Source: a virus. Taken from it: a DNA stretch of 32,824 nt. Location: the IMG/VR virus record IMGVR_UViG_3300032265_001454, positions 1 to 32,824 of that record; one strand, written 5' to 3'. Shown here piece by piece: positions 26,697 to 32,824 of this stretch (position 1 is the first letter of the stretch; the number at the start of each line of letters is the position of its first letter). A program made the translations under genes and the position numbers. The notes under the pieces are model-generated. The model ran no database searches and had not been told where the DNA came from. It saw nothing but the letters and a program-made list of their open reading frames with translations.

Positions 26697-26727
26697 TAAA
26701 CTAGCAGATAATGATGCTGGATAAATA
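26697..26727 (+). promoter_or_regulatory. late promoter 3: TAAACTAGCA box plus ATAAATA -10
   Basis: ATAAATA occupies 26721-26727, 27 bp before the ATG at 26748. Upstream, TAAACTAGCA (26697-26706) equals the TAAACTACGCA of the first two promoters with one base missing. Its GCA lies exactly the same 14 bases from the -10 motif as in those promoters. An AG-rich ribosome site (GAGAGA, about 26736-26742) follows. There is no convincing terminator in this 57-bp gap. Confidence 0.68.
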
Positions 26728-26747
26728 TAAGATAAAGAGAGATTGAT

Positions 26748-27356
26748 ATGCAGACTAAAGACGCAACAGGAATTCATATTGAAGGTCATATTAAAATTTA
26801 TGACCCAGTTTCTAACGAAATTTACATTAACAAACGTAATGCAATTCATTATGAAAACATCAGTTTGGCTCTAGCAGAAAGCCTAGCAGATAGTGGTAAA
26901 GGGTTTGTGTACCAAATGGCATTTGGTAATGGCGGAACTAGTATAGATCCAACAGGAATTATCACATATTTGACACCAAACACCAGTGGAACCAATGCTA
27001 GTTTGTATAATCAAACCTATGCTAAAGTAGTTAATCAAAATTCTAGCAACAACACAGACCCTAGTAGAAATTTTATCGAAACTAGACACGTTACTGGAAC
27101 TAACTATACTGATTTATTTGTTACTTGTTTGTTAGATTACGGCGAGCCTAGCTCACAAAGTGCGTTTGATACTGTTTCTACCAACGACAGTAACTTTGTG
27201 TTCGATGAATTAGGACTAAAAAGTTACGATTCTACAGGTAACAGCCTGCTATTGACACATGTGATTTTTCACCCTGTATTAAAAAGTTTAAATCGTTTAA
27301 TACAAATTGATTATACTGTACGTATTCAAAGTTTAACCGGTTTGGTAGGAGTATAA
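26748..27356 (+). CDS. conserved virion structural protein, unnamed
   Basis: This 202-aa protein has no T4 counterpart that I recognise. Its motifs (GIHIEGHIKIYDPVSNEIY, KRNAIHYENISLALAESLAD, YQMAFGNGGTSIDPTGIITY, VFDELGLKSYDSTG, HPVLKSLNRLIQIDYTVRIQ) are familiar to me from proteins annotated as virion structural in marine T4-likes. It is predicted to be soluble and mainly beta, with no signal peptide or membrane segment. It opens the fibre block under its own late promoter, between the giant baseplate protein and the collar fibre. It may therefore link fibres to the baseplate; that role is inferred from position only. The next gene starts after tandem TAA stops. Confidence 0.7.
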   Translation: MQTKDATGIHIEGHIKIYDPVSNEIYINKRNAIHYENISLALAESLADSGKGFVYQMAFGNGGTSIDPTGIITYLTPNTSGTNASLYNQTYAKVVNQNSSNNTDPSRNFIETRHVTGTNYTDLFVTCLLDYGEPSSQSAFDTVSTNDSNFVFDELGLKSYDSTGNSLLLTHVIFHPVLKSLNRLIQIDYTVRIQSLTGLVGV

Positions 27357-27359
27357 TAA

Positions 27360-29750
27360 ATGTCTTATCAAGTAACATTTACACAAACCAATAACCCAGA
27401 TAAACCGCCAATCACAGTTGCTGACGGAACTATTGATAGCACAACCAGTTTAAAGTTTGTTGGAAAAAATTATGCTGGTTATGGCCCTGTGATTGCAAAT
27501 GATTTTTTACATTTATTAGAAAATTTTGCAAATGATACAGCACCAATCAATCCAGTTCAAGGACAATTATGGTTTGATACTGCCGCTAGTGTAAACTTGT
27601 TAAAAGTTTATGATGGATCTTCATGGAACCCAGCTGGAAGTTTGAAAAAATCTGGCACTGCACCAGCTGCCGCAACTTCAGGTGATCTATGGGTCAACAC
27701 AACAACTAGCCAACTGTATCTTTATTCAGGAAGTGCTTGGATTTTAATAGGCCCGCAATTTAGTGCTGGATTACAAACAGGACCTATTGTAGAAACCATT
27801 GTAGATACTGCTAATATTTCTCACAACATACTTACATTTTATGCAAGTAGTAGTAGTAATAATATTGAAAGTTATAGAATTGCAATCATCAGTAAAGATA
27901 CATTCACTCCTAAAGCCGCAATAACTGGATTTCAAACAATCAACGAAGGTTTTAATCTAAGTACTGTAAATTCTACTAGCGCAACTAGTTTATCTCGTCT
28001 ATGGGGAACTGCCCAGCAAGCTGATGCATTACTAGTTGGTAGTACTACAGTAGCCGCCGCAAACTTTTTACGCGGAGATACAACTACAATTGCAAACTAT
28101 CCAGTTAACGTTCGTAATGATGGCGGTATAACACTGGGAGCTAGTTTAGGGTTTAACGTTGGTATCACCGGATCTACTACTGTACTATATTCTAAAAATA
28201 GCGGAAACAGTGTAGAATTTGCTACTAACAATTCTGGAACAGTTATTACTGCCATGCACCTTAGTGCAGATGCAAAATTAGGTATTGGCGCTAATAATGC
28301 AAATCCACAAAGTACATTGGACGTTATCGGTGGAGTCACAATTAAAGATGATCCAACTAGTCATGCAGTAAACTGGACTGCCAACACACCTTATTCCATA
28401 AATGCTTATATTATCTATAATAATTTTTACTATCAAGTTAGTATAGCAGGTGTATCTGGATCAAACGGTCCTATACACACCAGCGGTTCTGCATCCAACG
28501 GTACTGCTACATTGCTATACATTGGTAGTGTTCCTGTATCCCCAGTACCGGGAAGAATAATCATATCAGGTACATCGGATGTTGGAGAAAGTAGTATTAG
28601 TCCATTCGATCCAGGTGGAGCAAGTATTCAAACCGCAGGCGGTTTATCTGTAAGTAAGAAAACATCTTTTGGAGATGATGTTACTAGCTACGGACAGTAT
28701 TTTATCAATTATCTAGATGCCAATGGTAATCCAGTTGCATCTAGTGTTATTCAACCAGGAACCGATAGCGCCGCTAATTTATACGACATTGGAACCAGTA
28801 CTAGACCTTTTAGAAACGTGTATGCACAGGCATTCCAGGGAAACTTTAGTGGTACATTTACCGGAAGTTTAACAGGCAGTATCACTGGCGCTGCCGCAAA
28901 ATTACAATCAGCTACTACATTTTTGTTAACAGGAGACGTAACAAGTCCTGGTGTAGTATTTGATGGACAAACTGCTACTGGAACAGTTACATTCAACACT
29001 AGTATCAATCAAGGAATTATTACTGGTAAAAATGAAGCGACTGACTCGGCATTAAACGATCAATTATTAGTTTACCAAGCATCGAGCAGTCAACTAGTTA
29101 AGATGTCTAAACAGGCATTATTTAAACATACAGCTACAGTTCCAGTGGGAGCATTGTTCCCGTTTGCTGGAAATAAAAATTCATTGCCCGCAGGATATTT
29201 GTTATGCGATGGTAGCGAAGTTAAAATAAGCGATTACCCTCAACTATTTTCAGTTATAAGTTATACATACAGAGCGGCACTATTACTAGTTGGTTTAGGC
29301 ACTTTTGCCCTGCCAGATTTTAGAGGACGTATACCGCTTGGCGCAGACAACATGAATAATGGGTTGACGGTCCCGGCAGCAGATGGCTCAAATATTCAAA
29401 TTAATGCAGGTGGCGGAGTTGCTAACAGAATTACTGAAGTAACAGCCGACACAATTGGTGCATCTGGCGGTAGCCAAACTGTAACGCTAGGATTAAGCAA
29501 CTTGCCAGATCATAAACACAGTCTCAATGATGGTAATGCACAGTACTTTGCAGTAGGTGGCCCTAATCCTTCAACCGACCCATACGCTGGTGTTTCTACA
29601 GGCAAGGGATTGACTGTACAAAACCAAGCTGGACAAGGTTATGGATTGTCTGACAGTGGAAGTGTAGTAAGTCCAACACTTGCAACACCATTTACAGTCT
29701 TACAGCCTTATACAACTATCAACTACATAATTTTTACTGGTGTTATATAA
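27360..29750 (+). CDS. tail fibre protein with C-terminal phage tail collar domain
   Basis: This 796-aa protein is a probable receptor-binding fibre. The N-terminus (about 8-135) is shared with the next two genes: VADGTIDSTTSLKFVGKNYAGYG, FLHLLENFAN, then two GQLWFDT/GDLWVNT tryptophan repeats ending SAWILIGP. This is likely the shared attachment domain. The middle is a fibre shaft with strand repeats and a GIGANNANPQSTLDVIGG head-like turn. It also carries a chitin-binding-like module near 335-375 (YSINAYIIYNNFYYQV). The C-terminus (about 594-796) is a clear tail collar domain as in T4 gp12: VPVGALFPFAG, PAGYLLCDGSEVKISDYP, TFALPDFRGRIPLGADN and LPDHKHSL. AGGAG at 27347-27351 is the ribosome site. 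Confidence 0.85.
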   Translation: MSYQVTFTQTNNPDKPPITVADGTIDSTTSLKFVGKNYAGYGPVIANDFLHLLENFANDTAPINPVQGQLWFDTAASVNLLKVYDGSSWNPAGSLKKSGTAPAAATSGDLWVNTTTSQLYLYSGSAWILIGPQFSAGLQTGPIVETIVDTANISHNILTFYASSSSNNIESYRIAIISKDTFTPKAAITGFQTINEGFNLSTVNSTSATSLSRLWGTAQQADALLVGSTTVAAANFLRGDTTTIANYPVNVRNDGGITLGASLGFNVGITGSTTVLYSKNSGNSVEFATNNSGTVITAMHLSADAKLGIGANNANPQSTLDVIGGVTIKDDPTSHAVNWTANTPYSINAYIIYNNFYYQVSIAGVSGSNGPIHTSGSASNGTATLLYIGSVPVSPVPGRIIISGTSDVGESSISPFDPGGASIQTAGGLSVSKKTSFGDDVTSYGQYFINYLDANGNPVASSVIQPGTDSAANLYDIGTSTRPFRNVYAQAFQGNFSGTFTGSLTGSITGAAAKLQSATTFLLTGDVTSPGVVFDGQTATGTVTFNTSINQGIITGKNEATDSALNDQLLVYQASSSQLVKMSKQALFKHTATVPVGALFPFAGNKNSLPAGYLLCDGSEVKISDYPQLFSVISYTYRAALLLVGLGTFALPDFRGRIPLGADNMNNGLTVPAADGSNIQINAGGGVANRITEVTADTIGASGGSQTVTLGLSNLPDHKHSLNDGNAQYFAVGGPNPSTDPYAGVSTGKGLTVQNQAGQGYGLSDSGSVVSPTLATPFTVLQPYTTINYIIFTGVI
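27384..27762 (+). repeat. shared fibre N-terminal domain, copy 1
   Basis: The protein segment from VADGTID to SAWILIGP is repeated in the two downstream genes (about 29770-30135 and 30975-31335). Shared residues include GTxD, GKN-x-x-GYG, LENFAN, GQ-(L/I)-W-(F/Y)-D and GD-(L/I/F)-W. Each copy holds two tandem W-D-G hairpins. Confidence 0.85.
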
Positions 29751-30904
29751 TGAGTTATTCAATTCTTAAAACTGACGGAAGTACATTAACTGAAATTGTT
29801 GACGGCACAATTGACCAAACATCAACCGATCTAACGTTAATTGGAAAAAATTCTACAGGGTACGGAGTTTTCCTCAACGATAATTTTGTGCATATTTTAG
29901 AAAATTTTGCTAATACCAGTCAACCTAATAAACCAATCATAGGACAACTATGGTTTGACACAACTCAAAATAGATTAAAAGTATACGATGGTGTACAATT
30001 TAAAGTAACTGGAGGAACTTTGATAGGTTCTACAGTTCCTAGTAATTTAACTACTGGGGATATATGGATTGATAGTGGTACTAGCCAGTTGTTTTTTAAT
30101 GACGGAGTATCTAATATACTTTGCGGTCCGTTATATACAGCTACTCAAGGTCAAAGTGGTTTTATAGTAGAAGATATTATCGATACTAACAAGTTAAATC
30201 ATACTATTGTATATCTATACTGTGCTGGTACGCTGTTAGGCATATTCAGTAACGCCGCTTTTACACCAGGCGAAACTATATCTGGATTTACCGGAAACAT
30301 TACTGTTGGATTTAATGCGGCAAACTTGCTTGGTTTACAGTTTAATGTACCTGTTGTTACTGCAAAACAATTGTTAGATGCATCCGGTGTGTCGCATACT
30401 GCGGAGAACTTCATTCAAACTGTGGCGCGCAGTCAAACAATCACCGGATCTTTAACAATACAAGCACAAACACCATTAGTACTTGGAACTTTATCTAATA
30501 ATGAAATTGATATTAGCTCTACACTGTTTCAAATCAAATCAAACATTGCAAATCAGAACTTTTCAATAGCTACACTAAGTCAAACAGGTATTAGTTCAGC
30601 ATTATTTGTGAACGCCAGTAGTAAGTTTGTTGGTATTTTTACCAATAATCCACAGTATGCATTAGATGTAGTGGGCACAGTACATAGTTCAACTTCCATA
30701 GTAGCAGGTACTACAATTCAGGCAACGGGAGAAATTACTTCTGGGTCAACACTTACAGGAACAGCACTAAAAGTAACAGCTAGTTATACTCCTGCAACCA
30801 GTTCTAGCACAGGTACAACCGGGCAAATATCATGGGATTCCCAGTTTGTATATGTTTGTATAGCTACAAATACTTGGAAAAGAGCGGCCCTTAGCACTTG
30901 GTAA
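29750..30904 (+). CDS. fibre paralogue with shared N-terminal domain and short C-terminus
   Basis: This 384-aa protein has the same N-terminal domain as its neighbours: VDGTIDQTSTDLTLIGKN, VHILENFAN, GQLWFDTTQNRLKVYDG, GDIWIDSGTSQLFFNDG. It is followed by a shaft-like stretch with QTITGSLTIQAQTPLVLG and an NPQYALDVVGTVHSS head-like repeat. It lacks the collar domain and ends TGQISWDSQFVYVCIATNTW, a small beta cap that I recognise from other phage fibres. The ATG overlaps the preceding TAA (TAATG) and I see only a weak ribosome site, so translation is probably coupled to the collar gene. It is probably a shorter fibre, or a partner of the collar protein, built on the same attachment domain. 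Duplication and divergence is inferred from the shared N-terminus. Confidence 0.72.
   Translation: MSYSILKTDGSTLTEIVDGTIDQTSTDLTLIGKNSTGYGVFLNDNFVHILENFANTSQPNKPIIGQLWFDTTQNRLKVYDGVQFKVTGGTLIGSTVPSNLTTGDIWIDSGTSQLFFNDGVSNILCGPLYTATQGQSGFIVEDIIDTNKLNHTIVYLYCAGTLLGIFSNAAFTPGETISGFTGNITVGFNAANLLGLQFNVPVVTAKQLLDASGVSHTAENFIQTVARSQTITGSLTIQAQTPLVLGTLSNNEIDISSTLFQIKSNIANQNFSIATLSQTGISSALFVNASSKFVGIFTNNPQYALDVVGTVHSSTSIVAGTTIQATGEITSGSTLTGTALKVTASYTPATSSSTGTTGQISWDSQFVYVCIATNTWKRAALSTW
29770..30135 (+). repeat. shared fibre N-terminal domain, copy 2
   Basis: This is the second copy of the fibre attachment-type domain (first 27384-27762, third 30975-31335). It keeps GKN, the GYG turn, LENFAN, GQLWFDT and GDIWIDS, while the intervening residues have diverged. 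Confidence 0.85.
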
Positions 30905-30921
30905 TAAGAGCTAAAATAATG

Positions 30922-30928
30922 ATAAATA
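30922..30928 (+). promoter_or_regulatory. late promoter 4: ATAAATA -10
   Basis: GATAAATAC contains the ATAAATA motif at 30922-30928, 31 bp before the ATG at 30953. AAGGA at 30938-30942 gives a ribosome site. The ATAAACTACGCA box is not present at the expected upstream position, which falls in the end of the preceding gene. Confidence 0.6.
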
Positions 30929-30952
30929 CTCAAGAATAAGGAACAGGATGAG

Positions 30953-32428
30953 ATGGCATATACTATCAATCACTTTAATGGAACACTACTAGCAACAGTT
31001 GCCGACGGCACTGTTGATGCTAGTACTAATGTAAAACTAGTAGGTAAAAATTACGCCGGTTACGGACAAATTCAAAATGAAAATTTTGTGTATCTACTTG
31101 AAAATTTTGCCAACAATACTCCACCTTCAAACCCACAAACAGGTCAAATTTGGTACGATAGCGGCACAAGCAAGTTAAAATTCTGGGATGGAAGTAAATT
31201 CCGTACAACAGGCGGTGCTGAAATTGGTGCAACAGCGCCAAGCGGCTTAACAGTAGGTGATTTCTGGTTCGATACAGTTACCAATCAGTTGTTTGCATGG
31301 AGCGGTAGCCAGTTTACCTTGATTGGCCCACAAGCGGTTGCCGGTTCTAGCACAACAGAAATGTTAAGTACCAGTGTAAAAGACAACTTTGGTACAAGCC
31401 ATACTGTTATTGAAGCAATCGATAATGGCCAAGTTATTTTTATTATCAGCCCAGACAGTGCATTTACATTAGATAATACAACAAATCCAATTACAGGATT
31501 TACACAAATACAACAGGGTGTAACATTATGTTACACAAATAATAACAGCACACCGGGTGTTACAACAAGTGCTCATAGATTCTGGGGTACTGCTACTAAC
31601 GCAGATCGTTTAGGCGGTTTGGCAGCCAGCAACTTTGTTCAAGCCGGCAGTGCGGCATTTAGTACTGTGGTTAACTTTGCAGACGTTGGGTATACAGTTG
31701 GTAATCCTGTTGCACGTTTGCGTGTATTCAATAATAACAGTAGCACACCTACTATTCAGAATCAATCAAATAATACAATTGTATTCCAGACAACAGTTGC
31801 TAGTTCTACAGTAACTCCAATGCAACTAGTAGGAGCAGATGTATTACCAGGAACTACTGCAACAAGTAACTTAGGAAATCAAAATTATCAGTGGTTAAAT
31901 GTGTGGGCAACTACATTTAACGGCAATGCTACCAGTGCTACTGGCTTAGTATTCAACGGTAGTACAATCACTCCAAGTGCTAATACAAGTCCAAATACAG
32001 TAGTTGTTCGTGACGGCGGCGGCAATGTCAATGCAACTATTTTCAATGGTGCAAGTACAACTAGTTACTACGCTGACTTGGCAGAAAAATATTTACCAGA
32101 TGCTGATTATGAACCTGGTACAGTAGTTAGTGTTGGTGGAGAACAAGAAGTTACTGCTAGTGTAACTGGTGATACACCAATTGGAGCAGTATCTACTGCT
32201 CCAGGTTACATGATGAATTCAGAATTAGAAGGTGGAATTTACATTGCATTGAAAGGGCGTGTTCCTGTCAAAGTCGTAGGTCCAGTTAAAAAGGGAGATT
32301 ATTTAATTCCTACAGAAACTGGATGTGCTCGTAGTGCTGTTGACAATACTATTCCTGGAATGTTTGCTATTAGTTTAGAAACAAGTGATCATAGTGGTGT
32401 TAAACTTGTAGAATGCATAATCTTGTAA
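30953..32428 (+). CDS. fibre paralogue with C-terminal YADLAE-type domain
   Basis: This 491-aa protein is the third protein with the shared N-terminal domain (VADGTVDASTNVKLVGKNYAGYG, YLLENFAN, GQIWYDSGTSKLKFWDG, GDFWFDTVTNQLFAWSG). The middle has an FWGTATNADRLGGLAASNFV turn and a shaft. The C-terminal part (about 370-491) starts SYYADLAEKYLPDADY and continues PGTVVSVGGEQEVTAS, GIYIALKGRVPVKVVG and KKGDYLIPTETGCA. This compact beta domain follows the YADLAE-Y pattern found at the end of phage fibres, and I suspect it is related to peptidase_G2-like tips. No catalytic set is confirmed. Another ATG at 30948 is out of frame. The start at 30953 fits the N-terminus of the paralogues. Confidence 0.75.
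   Translation: MAYTINHFNGTLLATVADGTVDASTNVKLVGKNYAGYGQIQNENFVYLLENFANNTPPSNPQTGQIWYDSGTSKLKFWDGSKFRTTGGAEIGATAPSGLTVGDFWFDTVTNQLFAWSGSQFTLIGPQAVAGSSTTEMLSTSVKDNFGTSHTVIEAIDNGQVIFIISPDSAFTLDNTTNPITGFTQIQQGVTLCYTNNNSTPGVTTSAHRFWGTATNADRLGGLAASNFVQAGSAAFSTVVNFADVGYTVGNPVARLRVFNNNSSTPTIQNQSNNTIVFQTTVASSTVTPMQLVGADVLPGTTATSNLGNQNYQWLNVWATTFNGNATSATGLVFNGSTITPSANTSPNTVVVRDGGGNVNATIFNGASTTSYYADLAEKYLPDADYEPGTVVSVGGEQEVTASVTGDTPIGAVSTAPGYMMNSELEGGIYIALKGRVPVKVVGPVKKGDYLIPTETGCARSAVDNTIPGMFAISLETSDHSGVKLVECIIL
30975..31335 (+). repeat. shared fibre N-terminal domain, copy 3
   Basis: This is the third copy of the attachment-type domain (others at 27384-27762 and 29770-30135). It is closest to copy 1 in the GKNYAGYG segment and in its LIGP ending. 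Confidence 0.85.
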
Positions 32429-32431
32429 ATA
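32426..32431 (+). promoter_or_regulatory. possible weak late promoter or read-through junction
   Basis: GTAAATAAG spans the stop of the preceding gene and resembles ATAAATA with the first base changed. It starts 27 bp before the ATG at 32453, as the other late boxes do. A single mismatch in a 7-base AT-rich motif is weak evidence. Co-transcription from 30922 is equally likely. Confidence 0.25.
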
Positions 32432-32452
32432 AGAAGTTATAAAGGATAAAAA

Positions 32453-32824
32453 ATGGCTGGACAAGGTACCCCGATTCGGGCTAGTGATTATAATTCAATT
32501 CAATCAACCATCTCTAATGTGTTAGGTACTGGATCTGGATCAACTGGCTACGGACAAACAGTTACTAGCGGACAAGTTTCCGTTGGCGGTAAAATTGTTG
32601 CCAGCGACTGGGTGTTGTTACGTAACGATCTTTTATCAGCTCGTCAACATCAGACAGGTAATAATGAAGGTGGGCAATTAACACCAATCAATACTACTAC
32701 TCTTGTTAGAGAAACAGATCGTGCGGCTTACTACAATCTTGCTCAGTTGGTTCTTGCCAATCAGAATGTAACTCCGCCATCAGGGCAAGCAACTTTAACA
32801 ACATTTAATTCTAGTTCTCGTTCA
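32453..32824 (+). CDS. virion structural protein, 5' part only
   Basis: An open frame of 124 codons runs to the window edge, so the 3' end is missing. The start has a good AAGGA ribosome site (32442-32446) 6 bases upstream. The N-terminus (MAGQGTPIRASDYNSIQSTI, then GTGSGSTGYGQ and VASDWVLLRNDLLSARQHQ) looks like a small tail- or fibre-associated structural protein family of marine T4-likes. It probably belongs to the late fibre operon. No enzyme motif or membrane segment is visible in the part present. I do not know its function. Confidence 0.7.
   Translation, partial: MAGQGTPIRASDYNSIQSTISNVLGTGSGSTGYGQTVTSGQVSVGGKIVASDWVLLRNDLLSARQHQTGNNEGGQLTPINTTTLVRETDRAAYYNLAQLVLANQNVTPPSGQATLTTFNSSSRS

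Noticed and set aside
26701-26720. Possible hairpin terminator between the giant gene and the 202-aa gene
   Set aside because: Only a 4-bp AGCA/TGCT stem is possible and no T run follows. The segment is better explained as part of the late promoter.

Overview
The window is a piece of a T4-like (Straboviridae/Kyanoviridae-type) contractile-tailed phage genome. It is AT-rich and tightly packed, with no bacterial genes. The mix of T4 core baseplate genes with modules typical of marine T4-likes (cyanophages and pelagiphages) suggests a marine or aquatic phage. The host cannot be named from this sequence. All but a few percent is coding, no gap exceeds about 80 bp, and I see no tRNA, CRISPR array, insertion sequence, integrase or clear terminator.

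Layout. (1) 1-1088, minus strand: the 5' part of a gp47-like recombination nuclease gene, with a gp55-like late sigma factor gene upstream of it, joined by an ATGA stop/start overlap. (2) 1089-1168: a short divergent promoter region. It has a near-perfect sigma70 promoter pointing left and a T4-type late promoter (ATAAATA) pointing right. (3) 1169-6617, plus strand: a first late block holding a gp48/gp54-type tube-fold protein, gp53, a large hub candidate at the gp27 position, gp5 without a visible lysozyme domain, and gp25. (4) 6665-26690: gp6 and, overlapping it by 8 nt, a single uninterrupted 5522-codon gene at the gp7 position. This gene fills half the window and encodes a giant mosaic structural protein. 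(5) 26748-30904: a conserved unnamed 202-aa virion protein, a tail-collar fibre protein, and a paralogue sharing its N-terminal domain. (6) 30953-32824: a third paralogue with a different C-terminal domain, then the start of another structural gene cut by the window edge.

How it fits together. The early-type promoter would produce gp55. gp55 should then direct RNA polymerase to ATAAATA boxes, and exact copies sit 25-31 bp before the first gene of four plus-strand blocks (1169, 6665, 26748, 30953). The products assemble the baseplate: hub (gp5 plus the gp27 candidate), tube start (gp48/54-like), wedges (gp53, gp25, gp6, giant protein) and peripheral fibres (collar protein and paralogues).

Most notable points: a second conserved element (ATAAACTACGCA) exactly 26 bp upstream of two late -10 boxes, with a one-base-shorter version at a third; a divergent promoter in which that element overlaps the opposing sigma70 -10; and a roughly 600 kDa baseplate protein with repeated modules and an apparent interrupted beta-propeller.
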